Below are positions 14,044-20,868 of a stretch of DNA of 20,868 nt, piece by piece. Made by a program: the position numbers and the translations under genes. Within the stretch, counting starts at the first letter, position 1. Each line of letters begins with the position of its first letter. The stretch is from positions 1 through 20,868 of the forward strand of contig JAEDEU010000015.1 of assembly GCA_016293155.1 (NCBI GenBank), given 5' to 3'. The notes under the pieces were generated by a model. It was not told where the DNA came from. It ran no database searches and saw nothing but the letters and a program-made list of their open reading frames with translations. The DNA comes from Clostridiaceae bacterium. GTDB taxonomy: Bacteria; Bacillota; Clostridia; Oscillospirales; Butyricicoccaceae.

Positions 14044-17000
14044 TCAGAACAGGCTGACCTGCGTGCTTTTGGCCATTCCGCTGAGAGCCCCGATCTGCTC
14101 GAGCAGCTCGACCACGCCCTTGGATACCTTCGGGCAGCGCACCACGACCTCCTCCATGGACAGGAACTCTCCGTTTTTGCGCTCCTCCACGATGGAATTG
14201 GCTGCCTGCTCGCCCACACCCGGCATACTGGTAAACGGCGGCACCAGTCCGTTGTCGCGGATGAGGAACTTGGTGGAATCCGACTCATAAATGTTCATCG
14301 GGTGGAACGTGAAGCCGCGGTGATAAAATTCATGCACGACCTCCAGCGTGGTCATGGTTTCCTTTTCCGCCGCGGAAATTGTCTTATCCCGCTCCTTTTC
14401 GCGCAGCTCCTGATATTTCTGAACGCAGACCTCGTCGCCGCGCACCATACAGTTTGCGTCAAAGCCCTTTGCGCGGATGGAAAAATACGCGCTGTAAAAC
14501 GCCAGCGGCTTGTGTACCTTAAACCACGCGATACGGTATGCCATCATGACATACGCAACCGCATGTGCCTTCGGGAACATATACTTGATCTTTTTGCACG
14601 ATTCGATATACCAGTCCGGCACGTCCTGCGCCTTCATGGCCTCCTCCCACTCCGGCTTGAGGCCCTTGCCCTTACGCACTGCCTCCATGATGGTGAATGA
14701 CAGCTTTGGCTCTACGCCCTTGCCCATCAGATAGTTCATAATATCGTCACGGCAGCAGATGCACTGCTTCAGCGGCACACCGCTCTGTACCAGCGTCTGC
14801 GCGTTGCCCAGCCATACGTCCGTGCCGTGAGACAGACCGGAGATACACAGCAGGTCATCGAAGGAGGAGGGCTTGGTGTCGCGCACCATGCCGCGGACAA
14901 ACTTGGTGCCGAACTCCGGCACCGCCAGACAGCCCAAATCACCCAGAATGGGATCCGGCTCATCCGTCACATAGTTGAGCGCCTTATTGGAGGTAAACAG
15001 GCTCATCACGTCCGGATCGCTCAGCGAGATCTCGCGCGCGTTTACGCCGGTCATTTCCTCCAGATGCTTGATAATCGTCGGATCATCGTGCCCCAGCTCG
15101 TCCAGCTTGAGCAGGTTTTCGTCGATGGAGTGATACTCGAAATGGGTGGTAATGATCTCGGAATCCGGATCGTCCGCCGGATGCTGAATCGGGCAGAAAT
15201 CATAGATATCGACCTCCTGCGGGACGACGACGATGCCGCCCGGATGCTGACCGGAGGTTCGCTTGATGCCGGTGCAGCCGGCGACCAGACGGTTTTCCTC
15301 CGCACGTCCGACCTCCAGCCCGCGCTCCGCCATGTACTTTTTGACATAGCCGTAGGCGGTTTTTTCCGCGACTGTACCGATCGTGCCTGCACGGAACACA
15401 TGGTCGTGTCCGAACAGCTCGCCGGTGTACCAGTGAATTTTGGACTGATATTCGCCGGAAAAATTCAGGTCGATATCGGGCACCTTGTCGCCGTTAAAGC
15501 CCAGAAAGGTTTCGAATGGAATGGAAAAGCCCTCGCGGCTCAGCTCTGCACCGCATTTGGGGCACTTCTTGGGCGGCAGATCAACGCCGCAGCCCACGCC
15601 CTCATTCTCATGCCATTCCAGATATTTGCACTCCGGACACAGATAATGCGGTGCGAGCGAATTTACCTCGGTGATATCCGACATAAATGCCGCGAGTGAC
15701 GAGCCAACCGAACCACGCGAGCCAACCAGATAGCCATCTTCCAGCGACTTGCCCACCAGCTTCTGCGCGATGATATACATCACGTCATAGCCGTTGCCGA
15801 TGATCGAGCCGAGCTCACGCTCCAGACGCTTCTGGACGATTTCCGGCAGTGGATCGCCGTACATCTTCTTCGCCTTGGTGTAGCACAGCGTTTCCAGCTC
15901 CTCCGCCGAGCCTTCGATCTTTGGCGGATAGTTTTCACGCGGAACCGGACGCAGCGTATCGCACCAGTCCGCGACCTTATTCGTATTCGTGACCACGACC
16001 TCATAGGCGCGGTCGCTGCCCAGATAGGAAAATTCCTCCAGCATTTCATCCGTCGTGCGGAGATACAGCGGCGCCTGATTGTCCGCATCGGTAAAGCCCA
16101 TACCGGCCATCAGAATGCGGCGGAACGCCTCGTCCTCCGGCTCCAGAAAATGCACGTCGCCGGTCGCAACGCACGGCTTGCCGAGATCGTCCGCCAGCTG
16201 AAGCACCTTGCGGTTAAAATCACGCAGCTGCTCCTCGTCCTTTGCCAGCCCCTTTGCAATCATGAACCGGTTGTTGTCAATCGGCTGAATCTCCAGATAA
16301 TCATAAAAATCCGCGATACGGTGCAGGGTTTCGTCGTCTGCGCCGCCCACAATTGCCTGAAACAGCTCACCTGCCTCGCACGCGGAGCCGAAAATCAGCC
16401 CCTCACGGTGGCGGATCAGCTCACTGCGCGGCATGATCGGGCGGCGGTTATAGTACTTCAGGTGTCCCAGAGAAATCAGCTTATAGAGATTTTTCAGTCC
16501 CACTTGGTTTTTTGCCAAAATGATAAAGTGATAGCGCCGCAGATTTTTCAGGCTTCCGGTCTTTGCCTTGAGCCGCGCCAGCAGCGGATTGATATCCGAA
16601 ATTCGCGTGGCATTTTGCTCGGTTTTGAGCTTGTCCAGCAGCTTGATAAAGATTTTTGCCAGCACGCCGGCATCCTCGCTCGCGCGGTGGTGCTCAAATG
16701 GCCCGACCTTCAGCTCCTTTGCCAGAACGTTCAGCTTATGCTTTTTCATCTCCGGGAACAGGATGCGCGACATCTCCACGGTGTCAATCGAGGTATAGCC
16801 ATACGTCAGGCCCAGCCGGTCACACGCGGCCTTTAAAAAGCCGGTATCAAAGCCCGCGTTGTGCGCGACCAGCGGAAGGTCTTCGGCAAACGCAAAGAAT
16901 GCCGGAATCGCCTCGGACAGCTCGGGTGCATCCGCAACCATCTCATCCGTGATGCCGGTCAGCTCGGTGATATTTGCCGGAATCGGCTTGTGCGGGTTCA

Positions 17001-18369
17001 CATAGGTCTGAAATTCGCCGATAATTTCGCCGCCCCGGATTTTGGTTGCTGCAATCTCGGTGATCTCCTCCTCCGAGGCGCGCAGTCCGGTGGTTTCGAG
17101 GTCGAAGCACACAAACGTGCCGTCCAGAGAATCGTCATAGCTGCCGCGCACCACTGCGACCGTATCCGCGTCGTTGACGTAATACGCCTCCACGCCGTAC
17201 AGCACCTTGAGGTCGATTTTATTGCGCTCGATGGCGTGCATCGCATCCGGAAACGCCTGTGCCACGCCGTGATCGGTCACCGCAATCGCGGTGTGTCCCC
17301 ACGCCTTTGCGCGCTTCATCAGCTCCTTCATCGGCGTCATGCCGTCCATCGTGGACATATTCGTGTGCAGATGCAGCTCCACGCGCTTCTGCTCACAGGT
17401 ATCCATGCGCATCGGCTTTTTGCTCAGTGCGATGCCGGTCGGGTCGAGAATGGTTTCCTTTTCATAGGTATCATACGACACCTTGCCCTGAATGGTCAGA
17501 TACATACCGGTCTTGATGACATCCATCAGCTCGCCCGCCTTTTCCTTGGCGACAAACTTGCTCACGCGCATGGACGAGGTCAGATCGGTCACATCAAAGC
17601 CGATCTTGACCCATTCCTTGCCGGTATTCTTGCTCTTGATGTCACGGTGCTCCACAAAAAACACCTCGCCGCGGATGGTCGCGCTGTCGATGGAATGCGC
17701 CGCATCGCGGATGGAAACAATCGGCTCCTGCATCAGTCTGCCGTACAGCAGATTGTCCTTTTTGACCGCCATTGCCCTGCGCGCAGGCGGACGCTTTGCG
17801 GATTTTTCCGTCTTTTTCGGTTCCTTTTTGACCGGCGGCTCGGGCGGCGGAGCTGCCTCTGCCCTGCGCGGCGCAGACGGTGCAGGCGGCTCGGGATGAA
17901 ACGCCTGTGTCTCATAGGCTGCGGTCTCAAGTGTATACTCCAGACCGGTTTCCGCACGGATCAGATCCGGAATCTGCCGCAGCGCGGTGGAAAGATAGTC
18001 AATTCCGGTTTGCAGCATAGTGATGCACAGGCGGTTATCCTGCGTTTCCCATCTGCTGTCCGCCAGCAGTCCCTGCGCGCACGGGCTTTTGCAGATCAGA
18101 TATTCGCGCAAGGAACCAAGATATTCCTCCGTCAGCTCGGTGAGCGCGTACTGCGGCGAAATGCGCACGCGCGCCAGTCCGTAGACATCACGAATCCCGT
18201 TTTCCATCTGCATCAGAATCCGACGCGGCACAATGCTGTCAAACCGCACCTTGCACAGCACGGCGCGCTGGTCATGGCTGACTGCAACGGAGCATACCTC
18301 TCCGCCGGAAAGGTATGCTCCGTTCGCTTCATCCAAATATCGGTTAAACAATTCGGATAGACTTGCCAA
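14044..18369 (-). CDS. polC: DNA polymerase III alpha subunit, PolC type
   Basis: This 1441-residue protein is the replicative polymerase typical of Firmicutes, with built-in proofreading. Domains run as follows: N-terminal domain (1-155), a Pro/Ala/Lys-rich linker (about 157-205), OB fold (about 215-315), PHP domain starting HLHTNMSTMDGM (333-344), and DEDD 3'-5' exonuclease inserted in PHP (D423, E425, D508, H561, D566). The PHP domain then continues, followed by a zinc-finger-like CPEC...CPKC (911-939), the polymerase core with metal-binding D965 and D967 (PDIDLNF), and the thumb/finger region to the end. Length matches Bacillus PolC. The start is TTG (18369-18367): AAAGGAG lies 7 bases upstream inside ispG, and the ispG stop is one base away. 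Confidence 0.97.
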   Translation of the reverse strand: MASLSELFNRYLDEANGAYLSGGEVCSVAVSHDQRAVLCKVRFDSIVPRRILMQMENGIRDVYGLARVRISPQYALTELTEEYLGSLREYLICKSPCAQGLLADSRWETQDNRLCITMLQTGIDYLSTALRQIPDLIRAETGLEYTLETAAYETQAFHPEPPAPSAPRRAEAAPPPEPPVKKEPKKTEKSAKRPPARRAMAVKKDNLLYGRLMQEPIVSIRDAAHSIDSATIRGEVFFVEHRDIKSKNTGKEWVKIGFDVTDLTSSMRVSKFVAKEKAGELMDVIKTGMYLTIQGKVSYDTYEKETILDPTGIALSKKPMRMDTCEQKRVELHLHTNMSTMDGMTPMKELMKRAKAWGHTAIAVTDHGVAQAFPDAMHAIERNKIDLKVLYGVEAYYVNDADTVAVVRGSYDDSLDGTFVCFDLETTGLRASEEEITEIAATKIRGGEIIGEFQTYVNPHKPIPANITELTGITDEMVADAPELSEAIPAFFAFAEDLPLVAHNAGFDTGFLKAACDRLGLTYGYTSIDTVEMSRILFPEMKKHKLNVLAKELKVGPFEHHRASEDAGVLAKIFIKLLDKLKTEQNATRISDINPLLARLKAKTGSLKNLRRYHFIILAKNQVGLKNLYKLISLGHLKYYNRRPIMPRSELIRHREGLIFGSACEAGELFQAIVGGADDETLHRIADFYDYLEIQPIDNNRFMIAKGLAKDEEQLRDFNRKVLQLADDLGKPCVATGDVHFLEPEDEAFRRILMAGMGFTDADNQAPLYLRTTDEMLEEFSYLGSDRAYEVVVTNTNKVADWCDTLRPVPRENYPPKIEGSAEELETLCYTKAKKMYGDPLPEIVQKRLERELGSIIGNGYDVMYIIAQKLVGKSLEDGYLVGSRGSVGSSLAAFMSDITEVNSLAPHYLCPECKYLEWHENEGVGCGVDLPPKKCPKCGAELSREGFSIPFETFLGFNGDKVPDIDLNFSGEYQSKIHWYTGELFGHDHVFRAGTIGTVAEKTAYGYVKKYMAERGLEVGRAEENRLVAGCTGIKRTSGQHPGGIVVVPQEVDIYDFCPIQHPADDPDSEIITTHFEYHSIDENLLKLDELGHDDPTIIKHLEEMTGVNAREISLSDPDVMSLFTSNKALNYVTDEPDPILGDLGCLAVPEFGTKFVRGMVRDTKPSSFDDLLCISGLSHGTDVWLGNAQTLVQSGVPLKQCICCRDDIMNYLMGKGVEPKLSFTIMEAVRKGKGLKPEWEEAMKAQDVPDWYIESCKKIKYMFPKAHAVAYVMMAYRIAWFKVHKPLAFYSAYFSIRAKGFDANCMVRGDEVCVQKYQELREKERDKTISAAEKETMTTLEVVHEFYHRGFTFHPMNIYESDSTKFLIRDNGLVPPFTSMPGVGEQAANSIVEERKNGEFLSMEEVVVRCPKVSKGVVELLEQIGALSGMAKSTQVSLF

Positions 18370-18370
18370 A

Positions 18371-19423
18371 TCAATTCTCCTTTAACAGAGCGTGGATTTC
18401 TTCCATCAGGCAGTCCACAAGCTGCTCCTGCGGAACCTTGCGGATGATCTCGCCCTTGCGGAAAATCAGACCGACCCCGTCACCGCCCGCGATGCCGATG
18501 TCCGCCTCTCGCGCCTCGCCCGGTCCGTTGACCGCGCAGCCCATGACGGCAACCTTGAGCCGCGCATTCAAGTGAGACACACGCTGCTCGACCTCATTTG
18601 CAATCGAAATCAGGTCAATCTTGGTGCGCCCGCAGGTCGGGCAGGACACAATATTCACGCCGGTCTCGTTCAGACCGACCGCCTTTAAAATCGCATATGC
18701 CGCACCGATTTCGCGCACCGGATCCGCGGTCAGGGATACCCGGATGGTATCGCCGATGCCCAGTGCGAGCAGACCGCCGATGCCTGCGGCGGACTTTACG
18801 GTGCCCATGTACTCCGTTCCCGCCTCGGTGACGCCGAGGTGGAGCGGATAATTCGTGCGCTCGTGCATCAGCTGATAGGCCTTCATCGTGGTCGGCACGC
18901 TGGAGGACTTGAGCGATACACAGATGTCATCAAAGCCATAGCGGTTGAGCAGCGAAATATGGTACAGCGCACTCTCCACCATCGCCTCCGGCGTGGGAGA
19001 GCCGTATTTTTCCAGAATTTCCTTTTCAATCGAGCCGGAATTAACACCGATTCGGATCGGAATGTGCTTTTCCAAGCATTTTTCCGCAACTGCTTTGACC
19101 CGTTCCTCCGAGCCGATATTGCCCGGATTGATGCGGATCTTGCTTACGCCTGCATCCGCCGCCGCCAGTGCCAGTCGATAGTCGAAGTGAATGTCCGCCA
19201 CCACCGGAATCGGCGACTCCTTACAAATGACCTTGAGCGCTTCCGCAGACTCCGCATTCGGAACCGTGCAGCGCACAATCTGACAGCCTGCTTCATACAG
19301 CTGACGAATCTGTGCCAGCGTTGCCGCCGCGTCCGCGGTGTCGGTATTGGTCATGGACTGCACCACGACGGGAGCGCCTCCGCCGATCGGTACATTGCCC
19401 ACCAGAATCTGTTTGGTTTTCAT
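18371..19423 (-). CDS. ispG: 4-hydroxy-3-methylbut-2-en-1-yl diphosphate synthase
   Basis: This 350-residue Fe-S enzyme (also GcpE) reduces MEcPP to HMBPP, the penultimate step of the MEP isoprenoid pathway. An N-terminal TIM barrel (QSMTNTDTADAAATLAQI, RINPGNIG, TEAGTEYMG) is followed by the cluster domain. The 4Fe-4S ligands are C261, C264 (CPTCGR), C296 (MGCAVNGPGE) and E303. It is the bacterial short form without the plant insert. The ATG has GAGG 6 bases upstream. It sits between rseP and polC, an order common in Clostridia, and its last codons carry the polC ribosome binding site. Confidence 0.97.
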   Translation of the reverse strand: MKTKQILVGNVPIGGGAPVVVQSMTNTDTADAAATLAQIRQLYEAGCQIVRCTVPNAESAEALKVICKESPIPVVADIHFDYRLALAAADAGVSKIRINPGNIGSEERVKAVAEKCLEKHIPIRIGVNSGSIEKEILEKYGSPTPEAMVESALYHISLLNRYGFDDICVSLKSSSVPTTMKAYQLMHERTNYPLHLGVTEAGTEYMGTVKSAAGIGGLLALGIGDTIRVSLTADPVREIGAAYAILKAVGLNETGVNIVSCPTCGRTKIDLISIANEVEQRVSHLNARLKVAVMGCAVNGPGEAREADIGIAGGDGVGLIFRKGEIIRKVPQEQLVDCLMEEIHALLKEN

Positions 19424-19436
19424 ACGTTCCTCACTT

Positions 19437-20465
19437 TTATCCGATCAGGCGGGTGATATCCTGGAAGGTCACATACAGCATCAGTGCCATAAGCAGTGCC
19501 AGTCCGCCCGCATGAATATAGCCCTCGTATTTTTTATTGACCGGTCTGCGCAGAATCAGCTCGATGAGGATAAACAGCAGCCGTCCGCCGTCCAGCGCCG
19601 GAAGCGGCAGCAGATTCATCACGCCGAGGTTGATGGAGATAAACGCGATCATCATCAAAAAGCTGCGGAAGCTCGCCTGTGCGGTCTCCGCCAGCACATC
19701 GGTCACGCCGACCGGACCGGACAGCTGATCCACACCGACCGCGCCGGAAATCAGATCGCCCAAGCTGATCCACACCAGCCGCGCATAATTAAACGCGGTG
19801 TACACACTGTATTTGAGCTTATCAAATATGGTGGCATCGTGCGTGCGGAAATTGAGCCCGTAACGCATTTCGCCCTCCGGATCGCCCTCGAAATGCGTCA
19901 GCGGAACCGGAACCTCCTCCAGCAGAAGGGTTTGCCCGCCGCGGCGCACCTTGATGTCATACCGGTCGTCATTGCCGCGGCTGAGTGCCACCGTGATATC
20001 AGTATTGAGCAGGATGCGGTAGCCGTCGATGCTCAGAATGGTATCTCCCGCCTTTAACTGCTCCGCGCCCGCAAAGCCCGCTTCAGTGGATTCCAGCGTG
20101 TTTTCCGCCACGGTCTGAATCGGCGCATAGCAGAACAGCACAATCAGCAGACCGGCAATAAAGTTCATCAGCGCGCCGGCGGCAATAATCAGCGCACGAT
20201 GCGGTGCATCCGCGCGGTTGAAGCTGCCCTCGGTATCACTGTCCTCGTCCTCGCCTTCCATCACACATGCTCCGCCGAACGGCAGTGCGCACAGCTTAAA
20301 CTCGGTTTCTCCGATTTTCTTTTTGAAAATCGCCGGTCCCATGCCGATCCAAAATTCATTGACCCGGACGCCGGAAAAACGTGCCGCTGCAAAATGTCCC
20401 GCCTCGTGCACAATAATTAGGCATCCAAAGCCCAGAATTGCCAAAATAACGGTTGCTATCGTCAA
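19437..20465 (-). CDS. rseP: RIP metalloprotease, site-2 protease family
   Basis: This 342-residue membrane zinc protease cleaves substrates, such as anti-sigma factors, within the bilayer. The zinc motif H20-E-A-G-H24 lies in the first membrane helix. A second helix is near 92-113, a PDZ domain spans about 115-195, and the third metal ligand D292 is in the LPALDGG motif within the helix near 270-300. A last helix is near 320-335. The start is TTG (20465-20463), with AGGTG about 7 bases upstream, overlapping the dxr stop; no useful ATG is nearby. Its neighbours dxr and ispG are in a conserved order. The name rasP is used for the Bacillus homologue. Confidence 0.95.
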   Translation of the reverse strand: MTIATVILAILGFGCLIIVHEAGHFAAARFSGVRVNEFWIGMGPAIFKKKIGETEFKLCALPFGGACVMEGEDEDSDTEGSFNRADAPHRALIIAAGALMNFIAGLLIVLFCYAPIQTVAENTLESTEAGFAGAEQLKAGDTILSIDGYRILLNTDITVALSRGNDDRYDIKVRRGGQTLLLEEVPVPLTHFEGDPEGEMRYGLNFRTHDATIFDKLKYSVYTAFNYARLVWISLGDLISGAVGVDQLSGPVGVTDVLAETAQASFRSFLMMIAFISINLGVMNLLPLPALDGGRLLFILIELILRRPVNKKYEGYIHAGGLALLMALMLYVTFQDITRLIG

Positions 20466-20473
20466 AAAAACAC

Positions 20474-20868
20474 CTACTTTACTGTGTTCAGCACCGCTTC
20501 GCGGGCTGCCTGATCGCAGGACAGAACGTCCTCGACCGTAATGGAGGAGCGGAACGGAACCGCTTCCATCGCACCCTCCACCAGCTCCGCGATTTCGTGG
20601 AACCGGATTTTATCGTTCAGGAACAGCGATACCGCAGCTTCATTCGCGCCGTTGAGCACCGCGCCCAGACTGCCCTTCTGCTGCGCCGCGCGGCGCGCCA
20701 GGCGAAGCGCCGGAAATGCCTGCATATCCGGCTCGGCAAAGGTCAGCTTTGCGATCTGCGCCAGATTGAGCGGTTTGACCTTGCAGTACGTGCGCGCCGG
20801 ATAGGTCAGCGCGTACTGAATCGGCAGGCGCATATCCGGATTGCCCAGCTGGGCAATCACCGAGCGGT
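20474..20868 (-). CDS. dxr: 1-deoxy-D-xylulose 5-phosphate reductoisomerase, C-terminal part (cut by right edge)
   Basis: About 130 C-terminal residues are present, reading RSVIAQLGNPDMRLPIQYAL onward. This fits the conserved Dxr segment that follows the substrate-binding HSMVE region. FAEPDMQAFPALRLA, GAVLNGANEAAV and FLNDKIRFHEIAELVE are also typical. The enzyme makes MEP from DXP, the first committed MEP-pathway step. The N-terminal NADPH-binding domain is outside the window. The stop is TAG (20476-20474), 8 bases before the rseP TTG. Confidence 0.96.
   Translation of the reverse strand, partial: RSVIAQLGNPDMRLPIQYALTYPARTYCKVKPLNLAQIAKLTFAEPDMQAFPALRLARRAAQQKGSLGAVLNGANEAAVSLFLNDKIRFHEIAELVEGAMEAVPFRSSITVEDVLSCDQAAREAVLNTVK

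Noticed and set aside
13882..14700. Plus-strand frame spanning the polC-his spacer
   Set aside because: Most of it lies opposite polC; no ribosome binding site or family resemblance was seen.
16861..18360. Long plus-strand open frame (about 499 codons) opposite polC
   Set aside because: It mirrors the codon pattern of polC on the other strand, has no ribosome binding site or recognisable domain, and the minus-strand product is a clear PolC.

Overview
The window looks like chromosomal DNA from a low-GC-phylum anaerobe of the class Clostridia, probably a gut Oscillospiraceae/Butyricicoccaceae-type organism. This is inferred from a PolC-type replicative polymerase, a short HisG with its HisZ partner, a DapL-like aminotransferase, strong AGGAGG-type ribosome binding sites and TG-extended -10 promoters. 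Coding DNA is GC-rich, while the spacers are AT-rich. I see no IS element, integrase, phage gene, CRISPR array, tRNA or rRNA.

Layout. Positions 1-351 are AT-rich and mostly non-coding, with a possible partial minus-strand gene running off the left edge. An AraC-type regulator (352-1221, minus) diverges from an inositol 2-dehydrogenase gene (1512-2537, plus). The space between them carries four copies of a GCAAGAA element in both orientations. After a strong terminator comes a lone sugar-binding lipoprotein (2655-3674, plus), which converges on exodeoxyribonuclease III (3755-4510, minus). The exonuclease gene diverges from an Xre-type regulator plus aminotransferase pair (4637-6187, plus). A perfect dyad lies between those two promoters.

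Positions 6248-13808 (minus) hold a compact ten-gene histidine operon, transcribed hisZ-G-D-C-B-H-A-F-I-E. Its genes mostly overlap or touch. It has a clear promoter in front of hisZ and a shared terminator after hisE. It supplies every step from PRPP and ATP to histidine except histidinol-phosphate phosphatase, which is not in the window.

Positions 14044-20868 (minus) hold the end of a conserved clostridial cluster, dxr-rseP-ispG-polC: two isoprenoid (MEP pathway) enzymes, a site-2 intramembrane protease and the replicative DNA polymerase. dxr is cut by the right edge. rseP and polC both start at TTG codons supported by well-placed ribosome binding sites.

Overall this is mostly housekeeping DNA. 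The least explained parts are the regulatory spacers (1222-1511, 4511-4636, 13809-14043), the inositol/sugar-binding accessory block and the left edge. I found no convincing new biological system.
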